A stretch of DNA of 64,000 bases from a bacterium (GTDB taxonomy: Bacteria; Bacillota; Bacilli; Lactobacillales; Streptococcaceae). Below, in pieces: positions 37,741 through 46,600 of the stretch. The translations under genes were made by a program, and so were the position numbers. The stretch lies in assembly GCA_905221345.1 (NCBI GenBank), contig CAJNCW010000001.1, positions 310,001 through 374,000 on the forward strand, in the 5' to 3' direction. The notes beneath the pieces were generated by a model. That model did no database searches. It worked only from the letters and a program-made list of their open reading frames with translations, and was not told where the DNA came from. Within the stretch, counting starts at the first letter, position 1; each line of letters opens with the position of its first letter.

Positions 37741-38082
37741 TTATTTCTGATTTTCTTGGAGACTTTCCAAAAATCCTTCCAAATCTCGTTCATGCTGATA
37801 CTTAATGGCAGCCTTCTTATCTTTGTCAAAGATGGTTTTGGTTAGGTCAATATCGTTGATAGCCGCGATTGCGACGGTGTAATGAATGATATCAGCCAGT
37901 TCTTTGGCTAGTTCCTCGTTTGAGTCCTGAACGCCCTCTTTTCGACCAGAGCGCCCATTCAAGACCTCGGCTACTTCTCCGACTTCCTCCACTAGCTTGA
38001 TAAAGAGGCCTTCCTCAGTTCGAGACTGCTGGTAATGTTCGAGTAAGTAGTCTTGTAATTGTCTAAACGTTAAATCCTTCAT
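37741..38082 (-). CDS. MazG-like nucleotide pyrophosphohydrolase
   Basis: 113 residues, all-alpha NTP-PPase. The metal-binding motif is EEVGEVAEVL followed by ELAKELADIIHY (E..E..D pattern). It may remove non-canonical or excess NTPs. ATG at 38082 is preceded by GAGGAGGAG; the longer frame from 38136 has no ribosome binding site. It follows khpA on the same strand. Confidence 0.82.
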   Translation of the reverse strand: MKDLTFRQLQDYLLEHYQQSRTEEGLFIKLVEEVGEVAEVLNGRSGRKEGVQDSNEELAKELADIIHYTVAIAAINDIDLTKTIFDKDKKAAIKYQHERDLEGFLESLQENQK

Positions 38083-38125
38083 CTTCTCCTCCTCACAAAA
38101 AAGCGAGACATCTGTCCCGCTTTCT

Positions 38126-38365
38126 TTATTTTTCATCGATAACGATTCTTACTTTTTTGTCTTCAGTTGGGACAGAGTAGACAATCGTTCTTATCGCTGA
38201 GATAGTGCGACCCTTACGCCCGATAACACGACCGACATCGCTCTGGTCAAGATCCAAGTGATACTCCAAAAACTCTGGTGTGTCTTCAATCTTGATAGTT
38301 AAGGCATCAGGTTGTGAAATCAAAGGTTTCACAATCGCAATAATGAGATTTTCAATCGTATCCAT
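38126..38365 (-). CDS. khpA: KH-domain RNA-binding protein KhpA
   Basis: 79 residues, one KH domain with the GxxG loop in [16 protein letters not shown]. In pneumococcus KhpA pairs with KhpB (Jag/EloR) to control cell elongation and division. It is encoded 19 bases after rpsP, as in other streptococci. Confidence 0.93.
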   Translation of the reverse strand: MDTIENLIIAIVKPLISQPDALTIKIEDTPEFLEYHLDLDQSDVGRVIGRKGRTISAIRTIVYSVPTEDKKVRIVIDEK

Positions 38366-38384
38366 CTGTCAACCTACTTTAAAC

Positions 38385-38657
38385 TTATTTTGAGAATTTA
38401 GAATCGTGGAATTTTTTCAATACGCCTTCTTTTGAAAGGATGTTGCGAACTGTATCTGAAGGTTGAGCTCCATCAGCCAACCATGCAAGAACGCGGTCTT
38501 CTTTCAAAGTTACTTGGTTTTCAGCAACAAGTGGGTTGTAAGTTCCAACTGTTTCGATGAAACGTCCGTCACGTGGTGAACGTGAGTCTGCTACGTTGAT
38601 ACGGTAGAAAGGTTTTTTCTTAGAACCCATACGAGTCAAACGGATTTTAACTGCCAT
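38385..38657 (-). CDS. rpsP: 30S ribosomal protein S16
   Basis: 90 residues: [36 protein letters not shown] is the S16 signature (broken here into its start [18 protein letters not shown] and RDGRFIE). It is first in the rpsP-khpA unit. An AAATAGCT/AGCTATTT dyad (38694-38710) lies in its leader or promoter region. Confidence 0.97.
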   Translation of the reverse strand: MAVKIRLTRMGSKKKPFYRINVADSRSPRDGRFIETVGTYNPLVAENQVTLKEDRVLAWLADGAQPSDTVRNILSKEGVLKKFHDSKFSK

Positions 38658-38822
38658 TTTTAAAGTCTCTTTTCTTATTATTTTATTTCGGTGAAATAGC
38701 TGAGCTATTTAGCACACGTTCTATTATAGCAGATTTCTGTCAGGTGTCAAGAAAAAAACTTGACAGAGTTTGAGTTTTTAAATTTTTTAGACTAATAGGG
38801 ATAAATTAGAAAGAAAAAATTT

Positions 38823-39101
38823 ATGAATACTACTTTTGATACTATCTATAAGGACTACCCTGTCAAGCCTTATATCTCTCCTTATCGTGATATGGAAGCC
38901 CCTAAACCTGTCCCAAAACGTAATATGGAACTACTAGAAGACAATCTATTAGCAGGTGATATCATCCTTATCTGGAGAATCAACTTTGGAACTTCACTAC
39001 TGAAACATGATTTTAAAAACTCCCATTCGAATATGATTCAAAATTCGCTTAAAATCAATGTTTTCCTACTTTTTCAGAAAACAAATTTTTATCTAATTTG
39101 A
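38823..39101 (+). CDS. Hypothetical protein, possibly truncated
   Basis: 92 residues. The first 57 residues (NTTFDTIYKDYPVKPYISPY ... LAGDIILIWRINFGT) look like a genuine conserved streptococcal N-terminus. The last 35 (KHDFKNSHSN ... NFYLI) are of low complexity and read like non-coding DNA, so the gene may be cut by a rearrangement near 38,995. The neighbourhood holds a displaced rpsI 3' end, which supports a rearranged patch. The ribosome binding site is weak. No function is assigned. Confidence 0.45.
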   Translation: MNTTFDTIYKDYPVKPYISPYRDMEAPKPVPKRNMELLEDNLLAGDIILIWRINFGTSLLKHDFKNSHSNMIQNSLKINVFLLFQKTNFYLI

Positions 39102-39146
39102 ATAATTTTCAATTAAATGTTGTGAATTTTGCTTAAAATCATCAAA

Positions 39147-39176
39147 AACACCCCATGGTGTGAACCATGAAGTGTT
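39147..39176 (-). terminator. Terminator attached to the displaced rpsI 3' end
   Basis: AACACCCCATGGT / ACCATGAAGTGTT stem with two G-U pairs in the minus-strand RNA, followed by TTTTTGAT. It lies just after the rpsI-like stop codon at 39202 and probably came with it. Confidence 0.7.
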
Positions 39177-39201
39177 GTAAATGCTGTATTGTAGCTAGTT
39201 C

Positions 39202-39249
39202 TTAACGTTTAGAGAACTGGCTAGCTTTACGAGCTTTCTTAAGATCCGG
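39202..39249 (-). pseudogene. Displaced 3' end of rpsI (ribosomal protein S9), possible attachment-site scar
   Basis: The minus strand encodes DLKKARKASQFSKR-stop, the exact C-terminal end of streptococcal S9 (usually PGLKKARKASQFSKR). Upstream of it the frame is unrelated and soon stops, and no S9 body is present. The 3' end of rpsI is a known integration site of streptococcal integrative elements, so this 40-50 bp piece is best read as an att remnant moved with an element or by recombination. Confidence 0.6.
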
Positions 39250-39634
39250 TTCGGAAAGTATAGATTTTAATTGGACTAAAAACAGAGAAATATCAAGGAT
39301 TTTAAGAACGATATCTACTAATTAATTTATAAAATATGAATTAATAGATTCTAAATAGGGGAATAATTTAGTTCTGTAAAAATTAACTTCTACACCTACA
39401 AAGCTTATTCTGACAGACTTTATAACAGTCTAAGAAAAAAAGTAGATATTCATACAATATCTAGATTTTTCAAAAATTCTTTATCATCAAATATTATTAA
39501 CGAGACTATCCAAACCAAATCTGATGCATTGCTTCAAAGAATTCTTTAGTTGTTTGACTATCAAAGGCTTTTATTAAAAAATTTTTTCAAATAATTGCCA
39601 CCTTGGCACATAAATTCTTGCTTTCCAAATTTAA
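39250..39634. other. AT-rich region without an intact gene
   Basis: Between the rpsI scar and the operator pair. On the plus strand 39367-39549 is an open frame of 60 codons with no start codon (contains YTYKAYSDRLYNSLRKK and ends QTKSDALLQRIL), which may be the tail of a decayed gene. I recognise nothing else. Confidence 0.35.
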
Positions 39635-39683
39635 ATGTGATATATTTATAACATAAAATTTAAGTGTTATATATTTATAACAC
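39635..39683. promoter_or_regulatory. Pair of operator-like palindromes over the promoter of the membrane protein/XRE operon
   Basis: GTGTTATA-TATT-TATAACAC at 39664-39683 is a perfect dyad. A weaker related copy (ATGTGATATATTTATAACAT) lies at 39635-39654, with centres 29 bases apart. A TTGCTT-17-TATATT promoter overlaps the first copy. This fits autoregulation by the XRE protein encoded second in the operon. Confidence 0.55.
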
Positions 39684-39699
39684 AAAAAAGGAGTCTATC

Positions 39700-40296
39700 A
39701 TGAAAAAAAGTCAAAAAATGCTTGGCCTCATTGCAATGATTGCCGTAGCTCTCTTTATTGATTTTACTGTTTTATTTGGTTCTAATCTTAGTTGGGGACC
39801 CAAGTTAGTTATTACTGGTATTTCAGTGTTAGGTCAGATTGTAGCTATTTGGGGCTGGATACATATGAAACCATGGCCTCATAAGAGTCAGAAAGGTAAG
39901 GGAAAGATTATTTTTGACTTGTCTGCTAAGCTTTACACGATACTTGTGTTTGCAGCAAGCATTTTTTATACAGTAGGGTTTTGGGTTGCGACCCCAAGCG
40001 AAAGTTCTGGTATTAAAGAATGGATTTTGGGAATTGGCCTCGTTATTGAAGTGATTGTATTTGGTTTTTTCTGTTTGAAAAATGTCAAGGAAACTCCGGA
40101 CGAACGCTTTTATGCTAATTTAGCCAAGGCAGCTAGCTTGATGTTTGTTTTTATACTAGGCGCACTGATGATCCTAGCAGTTATTATTGGGTATATGGGG
40201 TCTCTCACTCTTTACATAGGCCAGATATTTATTAGCATAGCTGCCTTGATTTGCATCTTTGCGGTTGTCTATCTTATCTTAGAACGGAGAGGATAA
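39700..40296 (+). CDS. Membrane protein cotranscribed with an XRE regulator
   Basis: 198 residues with six predicted helices in three pairs (MLGLIAMIAVALFIDFTVLFG; KLVITGISVLGQIVAIWGW; LYTILVFAASIFYTVGFWV; ILGIGLVIEVIVFGFF; SLMFVFILGALMILAVIIG; IFISIAALICIFAVVYLIL). No family is recognised with confidence. ATG at 39700 has AAGGAG upstream; the frame extends 36 bases further up, across an operator, without a ribosome binding site. The next gene starts two bases after its stop codon. Confidence 0.75.
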   Translation: MKKSQKMLGLIAMIAVALFIDFTVLFGSNLSWGPKLVITGISVLGQIVAIWGWIHMKPWPHKSQKGKGKIIFDLSAKLYTILVFAASIFYTVGFWVATPSESSGIKEWILGIGLVIEVIVFGFFCLKNVKETPDERFYANLAKAASLMFVFILGALMILAVIIGYMGSLTLYIGQIFISIAALICIFAVVYLILERRG

Positions 40297-40298
40297 GC

Positions 40299-40523
40299 AT
40301 GGCCAAAGAAAGCAAGATTATTACTAATCTCAAATCTGTTCGTGAGTCCACAGGCATGACCCAGCAGGAGTTAGCCGACCTCATCGGCATGCGACGCGAG
40401 ACAATTCTGCACTTGGAAAATAACCGTTACAATCCTTCGCTGGAAATGGCTCTTAAAATTGCTCAAGTTTTTAATCTGAAAGTAGAAGACCTCTTTGAAC
40501 TCAGACAGAAAGAGGAAGCATAA
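40299..40523 (+). CDS. XRE-family HTH transcriptional regulator
   Basis: 74 residues, a single helix-turn-helix (LKSVRESTGMTQQELADLIG, then MRRETILHLENNRYNPSLEMALKIA in two parts). It is of the short YgzD-like type found next to small membrane proteins. It probably binds the palindromes upstream of the operon. ATG at 40299 has GGAGAGG upstream. The following open frame begins with a one-base overlap at its stop codon. Confidence 0.88.
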   Translation: MAKESKIITNLKSVRESTGMTQQELADLIGMRRETILHLENNRYNPSLEMALKIAQVFNLKVEDLFELRQKEEA

Positions 40524-40873
40524 TTCTTTTCGAGACCTGGTTTCCTAAATATTTCGAGTACACTTATGGCATTGATGCACCAAAACATCTAAGCAGTCTG
40601 GTAGAAAAAGGCTATACTATTATCGAAACCGCCTTTGATTCACTCGAACATCTGAATGCTACAATGAAAAAGAATATCCTCAAAGGTAAGGGAGTTACAG
40701 GACTTTCTAAGATGAAAGCTGCTGATCTTGATAAAGCTCTTCATGAAAACTTATCAGAAGAGGAATTAGCTAGTCACTTTTCGATTCGAGGCTACAAATT
40801 GACTCCAAAGGGAGAGCAGATACTGGAACAATATCAGGAAATTATCGACCGGCATCCAAAGAAAAATCTCTAA
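40523..40873 (+). pseudogene. SAP-like domain protein gene lacking a normal start codon
   Basis: An open frame of 116 codons. It begins where a coupled start would be expected: the XRE stop reads TAATT, so ATT takes the place of the ATG in a usual TAATG overlap. The first part reads ETWFPKYFEYTYGIDAPKHL and the middle LKGKGVTGLSKMKAADLDKAL has a SAP-like helix-extended loop-helix pattern, ending in YKLTPKGEQILEQY. Proteins of this kind occur in phage and mobile-element DNA. The first in-frame ATG (40664) would delete the N-terminal 47 residues. It is either a start-codon mutant or a rare AUU-initiated gene. Confidence 0.5.
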
Positions 40874-40980
40874 TCAAGCAGTCTGTAAATTTATTTTCTG
40901 AAAACTTGCCTTATCTTTTACATTTGAAATCAATCTCCTTTTAAGGTACAATGATAGAAATGAATTTTTGAGAGGAAAAA

Positions 40981-41787
40981 ATGAAAAAATTAGCAACCCT
41001 TCTTTTACTATCAACTATAGCTCTTGCTGGATGTACTAGTATCCAGCGTGGTCTCCGTGGTGATGACTATGTCGACTCTAGTATCTCTGCTGAAGAAAGT
41101 TCTAAAGTAGCTGCTCAGGCCGCCAAAGATTTGAACGATGCTCTGACCAATGAAAATGCTAACTTCCCTCAACTTTCTAAAGAAGTTGCTGAAGATGAAG
41201 CCGAGGTCATTTTACATACAAATCAAGGCGATGTACGCATCAAACTCTTTCCAAAACTAGCGCCACTAGCAGTTGAAAACTTCCTTACTCACGCTAAAGA
41301 AGGCTACTATAACGGCATCACCTTCCACCGTGTCATCGATGGCTTTATGGTCCAAACTGGAGATCCTAAGGGAGATGGTACAGGGGGACAATCTATCTGG
41401 CATGATAAGGATAAAACGAAGGACAAGGGAACTGGCTTCAAAAATGAAATCTCTCCTTACCTATACAATATCCGAGGAGCCCTTGCAATGGCTAACACTG
41501 GTCAACCAAATACCAACGGTAGTCAGTTCTTCATCAACCAAAACTCAACAGATATTTCAGCTAAACTCCCTTCAAGCAAGTATCCAAAGAAAATCATCGA
41601 AGCCTATAAAGAAGGTGGAAATCCAAGTCTAGACGGCAAACACCCTGTCTTTGGTCAAGTTATCGAGGGCATGGATGTTGTTGATAAGATTGCCAAGGCT
41701 GAAAAAGATGAAAAAGACAAACCAACTACTGCTATCACTATTGATAGCATCGAAGTAGTGAAAGATTACGACTTCAGCAAAAAATAA
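40981..41787 (+). CDS. Cyclophilin-type peptidyl-prolyl isomerase lipoprotein
   Basis: 268 residues. A lipoprotein signal (TLLLLSTIALAGC) places the acylated cysteine at residue 18. The cyclophilin domain runs from about 80: LAPLAVENFLTHAKEGYYNG, then FHRVIDGFMVQTGDPKGDGTGG and ALAMANTGQPNTNGSQFFI. It matches the surface PPIase of pneumococcus (SlrA-like), which folds secreted proteins on the outer membrane face. GAGAGGA precedes the ATG. Confidence 0.93.
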   Translation: MKKLATLLLLSTIALAGCTSIQRGLRGDDYVDSSISAEESSKVAAQAAKDLNDALTNENANFPQLSKEVAEDEAEVILHTNQGDVRIKLFPKLAPLAVENFLTHAKEGYYNGITFHRVIDGFMVQTGDPKGDGTGGQSIWHDKDKTKDKGTGFKNEISPYLYNIRGALAMANTGQPNTNGSQFFINQNSTDISAKLPSSKYPKKIIEAYKEGGNPSLDGKHPVFGQVIEGMDVVDKIAKAEKDEKDKPTTAITIDSIEVVKDYDFSKK

Positions 41788-41814
41788 GCCATTAGTAGAT
41801 AAGGAGACGATGAT

Positions 41815-42054
41815 ATGATTCTATTTTGGGGTTCTAAAGGATATCAGAAAGATTTGGGACATACGCAAACAGCGATCGAATGTGGTCACTGTAACAATGT
41901 CGACACGTGGGAAATTGTTGAGACAGGGCGCAAATTTACCCTCTACTGGATTCCACTTTTTCCTTATGGTAAAACTTATTTCGTTTCTTGTCCTATTTGC
42001 CACTACGGTAAAGAAATTGAGAAATCTGAAGTTGAAAGCTATTTAAATTACTAG
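41815..42054 (+). CDS. Small zinc-ribbon protein
   Basis: 79 residues with two CxxC pairs, CGHC (residues 23-26) and CPIC (about 59-62), around a hydrophobic stretch (TLYWIPLFPYGKTYFVS). This fits a zinc-ribbon protein of unknown role conserved in streptococci. It follows the PPIase gene by 27 bases with AAGGAG before the ATG, so the two are probably cotranscribed. Confidence 0.82.
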   Translation: MILFWGSKGYQKDLGHTQTAIECGHCNNVDTWEIVETGRKFTLYWIPLFPYGKTYFVSCPICHYGKEIEKSEVESYLNY

Positions 42055-42056
42055 TT

Positions 42057-42088
42057 AAAAAAGCCAAGTCTAATGACTTGGTTTTTTT
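42057..42088. terminator. Bidirectional terminator after the zinc-ribbon gene
   Basis: AAGCCAAGT / ACTTGGTTT stem with loop CTAATG and runs of A and T on both sides. It also lies just beyond the convergent ABC-F gene. Confidence 0.82.
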
Positions 42089-42110
42089 ATTACTTTTTGA
42101 GAAATCCTTT

Positions 42111-43652
42111 TTAAGTTAGTTTGTTAAAGTCCCAGATTTGGTCCATCCAGCCTTCATAAAAGTCTGGTTCGTGGCAAACCATAAGAATGCTTCCTTTGTA
42201 TTCTTTAAGCGCCCGTTTGAGTTCGTCCTTAGCATCCACATCCAGGTGGTTGGTCGGCTCATCCAGCACTAAAACGTTGTTTTCACGGTTCATCAAGAGA
42301 CAGAAACGCACCTTGGCTTGTTCCCCACCTGACAAGACCTGGATTTGGCTTTCAATATGCTTGGTTGTCAAACCGCAACGGGCAAGGGCTGCACGAACTT
42401 CAGCTTGGTTGAGAGCAGGAAAGGCATTCCAGACAGCTTCAAGAGGTGTTTGGCGATTGCCCCCTTCCACTTCCTGCTCAAAGTAACCAAGTTCTAGGTA
42501 ATCACCTCGTTCAACTTCCCCAGCGATTGGCGGAATAATGCCCAAGAGAGACTTCAAGAGAGTAGTTTTCCCAATACCATTGGCCCCAATAATAGCAACC
42601 TTTTGATTGCGTTCAAAGGTGAGGTTTAAGGGCTTGGTAAGAGGATGGTCATAACCAATCTGCAAGTCCTTGGCTTGGAAGATAAAGCGCCCAGGAGTAC
42701 GAGCTGATTTGAAATCAAAGGATGGTTTTGGTTTCTCACTTTGCAACTCGATAATGTCCATCTTATCCAATTTCTTCTGACGGGACATGGCCATATTACG
42801 TGTTGCGACACGCGCTTTGTTACGAGCGACAAAGTCTTTGAGGTCTGCAATCTCTTTCTGCTGACGTTCGTAAGCCGCCTCCAGCTGAGATTTCTTCATA
42901 GCATAGACTTCTTGGAACTGGTAGTAGTCACCAGAGTAACGCGTCAACTGCTGATTTTCCACATGGTAGACGATATTGATTACGTCGTTTAAGAAAGGAA
43001 TGTCGTGTGAAATGAGAACAAAGGCATTTTCATAGTTTTGGAGATAGCGCTTGAGCCAGTCAATATGCTCAGCATCCAAGTAGTTGGTTGGCTCGTCCAG
43101 CAACAAGATATCTGGCTTTTCGAGGAGGAGTTTAGCCAAGAGGACCTTGGTTCTTTGTCCACCTGACAAGGCTGTTACATCCGTATCCATACCATAGTCC
43201 ATGACACCGAGGGCACGCGCCACTTCATCAATCTTGGCATCTAAAGTATAAAAATCACGACTCTCCAAACGGTCTTGGAGTTCGCCAACTTCTTCCATGA
43301 GTGCATCGATATCCGCTCCGTCTTCGGCCATTTCCATATAGAGCTCATTGATACGAGCTTCTGCTTTGAAAAGATCATCAAAGGCCGTACGGAGCACATC
43401 ACGAACAGTTTGACCTTCCTTTAGCACAGCGTGCTGATCTAGGTAGCCAGCAGTCACATACTTAGACCACTCCACCTTTCCTTCATCTGGCAGCATTTTA
43501 CCAGTCACGATGCTCATAAAGGTTGATTTTCCTTCACCATTGGCACCGACTAAACCGATATGTTCTCCCTTGAGGAGACGGAAGGACACATCTTCAAAAA
43601 TTGCACGGTCACCAAAACCGTGACTCAGATTTTTAACTTCTAAAATACTCAT
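42111..43652 (-). CDS. ABC-F family ATPase
   Basis: 513 residues with two ABC domains and no membrane segment. Walker A GANGEGKST and GANGIGKTT, signatures LSGGQRTKV and LSGGEQAKV, and Walker B LLLDEPTNYLD and LVLDEPTNHLD, with a charged linker between. It resembles the housekeeping YbiT/YkpA branch that acts on ribosomes, rather than the antibiotic-protection types. It is the last of three genes after rlmN and the VanZ-like gene; its start is one base from that gene's stop codon. Confidence 0.92.
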   Translation of the reverse strand: MSILEVKNLSHGFGDRAIFEDVSFRLLKGEHIGLVGANGEGKSTFMSIVTGKMLPDEGKVEWSKYVTAGYLDQHAVLKEGQTVRDVLRTAFDDLFKAEARINELYMEMAEDGADIDALMEEVGELQDRLESRDFYTLDAKIDEVARALGVMDYGMDTDVTALSGGQRTKVLLAKLLLEKPDILLLDEPTNYLDAEHIDWLKRYLQNYENAFVLISHDIPFLNDVINIVYHVENQQLTRYSGDYYQFQEVYAMKKSQLEAAYERQQKEIADLKDFVARNKARVATRNMAMSRQKKLDKMDIIELQSEKPKPSFDFKSARTPGRFIFQAKDLQIGYDHPLTKPLNLTFERNQKVAIIGANGIGKTTLLKSLLGIIPPIAGEVERGDYLELGYFEQEVEGGNRQTPLEAVWNAFPALNQAEVRAALARCGLTTKHIESQIQVLSGGEQAKVRFCLLMNRENNVLVLDEPTNHLDVDAKDELKRALKEYKGSILMVCHEPDFYEGWMDQIWDFNKLT

Positions 43653-43653
43653 T

Positions 43654-44133
43654 CTAATTCCTTATCTTGTTTTTATGCAGTCCTTTATAGAGGAGCCAAG
43701 CCAGATAGCCTCCCAGGGTATTGGTCCACAAATCATCAATCTCAAAGACGCGATTAAAATCAAAGAAAAAGTCTAAGATCAGCTGCGTACACTCAATTCC
43801 TAGACTCAGTAGAAAGCTGAGAAGGAGGATTTTTTTCGTTTGTCGCAAGTTCGGACGGAGATAGATGAGTTGAAAGACCAGAGGGAAGAGCAAGAAGACA
43901 TTTAAAATGTTCTGCAAAAAGAGCCAAAGAACTTGTCCCACACTAGTCACTTCACCCAGTTTCCAAAAGGAATTTAAGGGAGTTAAAAGAAAAACCAGGC
44001 GTCCAAAAGTTTGAATACCTGGAGTTTCCACTCCTGTAGGAAGTTGAGGCTGGGGAGTGAAACAAAAACAGACAATGCATAGGCTGTAAACAGCCACTCC
44101 CAATTTTAAGATTAATTCTCTTTTTCTAGTCAT
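43654..44133 (-). CDS. VanZ-family membrane protein
   Basis: 159 residues with four membrane helices and the VanZ-like features NSFWKLGEV and a C-terminal segment EIDDLWTNTLGGYLAWLLY. VanZ confers low teicoplanin resistance when acquired with van genes, but chromosomal relatives such as this are common and of unknown function. It is encoded between rlmN and the ABC-F gene with one-base gaps. Confidence 0.85.
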   Translation of the reverse strand: MTRKRELILKLGVAVYSLCIVCFCFTPQPQLPTGVETPGIQTFGRLVFLLTPLNSFWKLGEVTSVGQVLWLFLQNILNVFLLFPLVFQLIYLRPNLRQTKKILLLSFLLSLGIECTQLILDFFFDFNRVFEIDDLWTNTLGGYLAWLLYKGLHKNKIRN

Positions 44134-44134
44134 T

Positions 44135-45220
44135 TTATGGATTTACCGCTGCGACTGCCTTCTGGCGATCACGTTTCATTGTATTGGAGCGCAATTGTCC
44201 ACAAGCTGCATCAATATCTGTACCATGCTCTTGACGGACAACACAGTTAATCCCTTTTTTCTTTAGGGTATCATAGAAGGCCATCACGCGCTCTTTAGGA
44301 CTACGGCTATATTGGTCATGCTCACTAACTGGATTGTAAGGAATCAAGTTGACATATGACAATTTCTTGATGTTCTTGAGCAATTCAGCCAATTCCAAGG
44401 CTTGTTCAACACCGTCGTTGACTTCATTGAGCATGATGTATTCAAAGGTCACACGGCGATTGGTTGTTTCGATATAGTACTCAATAGCAGCAAAGAGTTT
44501 TTCAATCGGAAAGGCACGATTAATCTTCATGATGCTTGAACGCAATTCATTGTTTGGTGCGTGAAGGGAAACAGCCAGATTGACCTGTACGCCTTCATTA
44601 GCAAAGTCACGAATTTTGTGTGCCAAACCTGAGGTAGAAACAGTGATGTGACGGGCACCGATAGCCATTCCCTTGTCATCATTGATGGTACGAACGAAAT
44701 TCAAAACATTGTTGTAGTTATCAAATGGTTCACCGATTCCCATGACAACGATATGGCTGACACGCTCATCCTGACCACGCTCATCAAAGTATTTCTGAAC
44801 CAGCATGATCTGCGCTACGATCTCCCCGTTATTGAGGTCACGCTGCTTCTTGATCAAGCCTGATGCACAGAAGGTACAACCAATATTACAGCCGACCTGA
44901 GTGGTCACACAGACTGACAACCCATAGTGTTGACGCATGAGTACTGTCTCAATCAACATGCCATCTGGCAACTCAAAAAGATACTTAACAGTACCGTCAG
45001 CAGACTCTTGTACGATCCGTTGTTTCAATGGATTGACCACAAACTGGTCATTGAGCTTAGCAATCAAATCCTTGGAAAGGTTGGTCATTTCTTCAAATGA
45101 CTGGACACGTTTACGGTAGAGCCATTCCCAGATTTGATCTGCTCGGAATTTCTTTTCTCCCTGTTCTAATACCCATTCTTGCATGGTTTGACGTGTTAAA
45201 CTATAAATAGACGGTTTCAT
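44135..45220 (-). CDS. rlmN: 23S rRNA (A2503)/tRNA (A37) C2-methyltransferase
   Basis: 361 residues, radical SAM enzyme. The cluster motif is [11 protein letters not shown] (CxxxCxxC), with the catalytic cysteine near the C-terminus in [10 protein letters not shown]. Also seen: [15 protein letters not shown] and [13 protein letters not shown]. It methylates A2503 of 23S rRNA. It is the first of a three-gene unit with the VanZ-like and ABC-F genes. Confidence 0.96.
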   Translation of the reverse strand: MKPSIYSLTRQTMQEWVLEQGEKKFRADQIWEWLYRKRVQSFEEMTNLSKDLIAKLNDQFVVNPLKQRIVQESADGTVKYLFELPDGMLIETVLMRQHYGLSVCVTTQVGCNIGCTFCASGLIKKQRDLNNGEIVAQIMLVQKYFDERGQDERVSHIVVMGIGEPFDNYNNVLNFVRTINDDKGMAIGARHITVSTSGLAHKIRDFANEGVQVNLAVSLHAPNNELRSSIMKINRAFPIEKLFAAIEYYIETTNRRVTFEYIMLNEVNDGVEQALELAELLKNIKKLSYVNLIPYNPVSEHDQYSRSPKERVMAFYDTLKKKGINCVVRQEHGTDIDAACGQLRSNTMKRDRQKAVAAVNP

Positions 45221-45240
45221 CTCTTCTCCTTATTCTCTAT

Positions 45241-45771
45241 CTATTTCTGACGAATGACAAAATGGCGTTGTCCCTTGTCCTCTTTCTGAGATTTCTGTTC
45301 CTTATGACGACGCCTATTTCGCTTATCCGCATTTGGTTTTCTCTTGTTTTGCGAAGGTTTCTTGCCTCTTCTAGGAAGGTTTTCCTCCTCTTTTTTACGC
45401 ATTTTTTTGTCAAATGAAGCCCGCTTCGGTGCTTGATTCTCTAGGACAAAATAGGCACAACCATAACTACAGTACTCCAAAAGATAGTCCTGTAAGCGAC
45501 TGATCTTTTCAATTTTTTCCTCTGTTCGATCGTCTTTGTAAAAGCCACGTAGACGGAGCTGTTCATTGCTCCAGTCCCCCACGACATAATCAAACTTGGT
45601 CAACACTTCTGAGAAACGTTGATTAAAGACTGTCACATCGAAGGCGTCCTTGATATTTTCAACCAAGGTAAAAGCAATCCCTTCAGTCTCAACCTTATCC
45701 CCATTCACATGAAATTCTGGGCCAGGAAACTTGTTATAGTTGTATAATTCAGGTGCAATTTCTTTACGCAT
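45241..45771 (-). CDS. YutD family protein
   Basis: 176 residues. The N-terminal 120 residues match YutD (FNQRFSEVLTKFDYVVGDW, LRGFYKDDR, YCSYGCAYFVLEN). A very basic low-complexity tail follows (RKPNADKRNRRRHKEQKSQK), which would suit RNA or ribosome binding. Function unknown. It lies 20 bases upstream of rlmN on the same strand. Confidence 0.85.
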   Translation of the reverse strand: MRKEIAPELYNYNKFPGPEFHVNGDKVETEGIAFTLVENIKDAFDVTVFNQRFSEVLTKFDYVVGDWSNEQLRLRGFYKDDRTEEKIEKISRLQDYLLEYCSYGCAYFVLENQAPKRASFDKKMRKKEEENLPRRGKKPSQNKRKPNADKRNRRRHKEQKSQKEDKGQRHFVIRQK

Positions 45772-45925
45772 AGTCTTCCTTTTCCACGATTACTTAACAC
45801 TCTATTTTACCATAATTTCTAGCAGTTAGCACGTTTCTCATAAAAATGAAAAAAGTCTGACGATTTTGTCAGACTTCTGCCATATAAAGCAAAAAAGAGA
45901 AGAATGACTCTTCCCTTCCTATTCA

Positions 45926-46531
45926 TTATTTTGCTGCTGCGTAGAGCTCGTCTACTTTGTTCCAGTTGATGACTGAGAAGAAAGCTTTGATGTAGTCAGG
46001 ACGCACATTGCGATATTTCACGTAGTAAGCATGTTCCCAAACGTCCAAGCCCAAGATTGGTTTTTTACCTTCTGAGATTGGGGTGTCTTGGTTTGCTGTT
46101 GAAGTCACTTCAAGCTTTCCTTCTTTGTTGACAACCAACCATGCCCATCCAGAACCAAAGCGAGTTGTAGCTGCTGCTGTAAAGGATGCTTGGAACTCTT
46201 CGAATGAACCAAATGTTGCATCGATTGCTGCTGCAAGTTCTGCTGAAGGAGCAGTCTTTTCAGGAGTCATCAATTCCCAGAAAAGAGCGTGGTTCAAGTG
46301 TCCACCACCGTTGTTGATAAGCGCTTGGCGGATATCAGCTGGAATAGATTCTACATCAGCAAGCAAGGCTTCAAGGTCTTCACCGATTTCAGGGTGTTTT
46401 TCAAGAGCAGCATTGGCATTGTTGACATAAGTTTGGTGGTGTTTGTCATGATGCAAGTGCATTGTTTCTGCATCGATATAAGGTTCCAAAGCGTCATATG
46501 CGTATGGAAGGTCTGGTAAGATAATAGCCAT
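45926..46531 (-). CDS. sodA: Manganese/iron superoxide dismutase
   Basis: 201 residues. Metal ligands are visible in [15 protein letters not shown] (His), [13 protein letters not shown] (His), and [16 protein letters not shown] (Asp, His). The Gly-Gly and Gln patterns fit the Mn-type of streptococci. It detoxifies superoxide in the cytosol. It is monocistronic between holA and yutD. Confidence 0.97.
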   Translation of the reverse strand: MAIILPDLPYAYDALEPYIDAETMHLHHDKHHQTYVNNANAALEKHPEIGEDLEALLADVESIPADIRQALINNGGGHLNHALFWELMTPEKTAPSAELAAAIDATFGSFEEFQASFTAAATTRFGSGWAWLVVNKEGKLEVTSTANQDTPISEGKKPILGLDVWEHAYYVKYRNVRPDYIKAFFSVINWNKVDELYAAAK

Positions 46532-46600
46532 CTGTAATACCTCTTTTTCTTTCTATATGAAAATGATAACGCAATCATCCTCTTTTTTCAAGTTTTTTGC

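Noticed and set aside
42111-43652. ABC-F antibiotic-resistance protein
   Set aside because: The sequence and conserved gene position fit the housekeeping YbiT/YkpA-type branch; nothing points to an Msr/Optr/Vga-type resistance domain.
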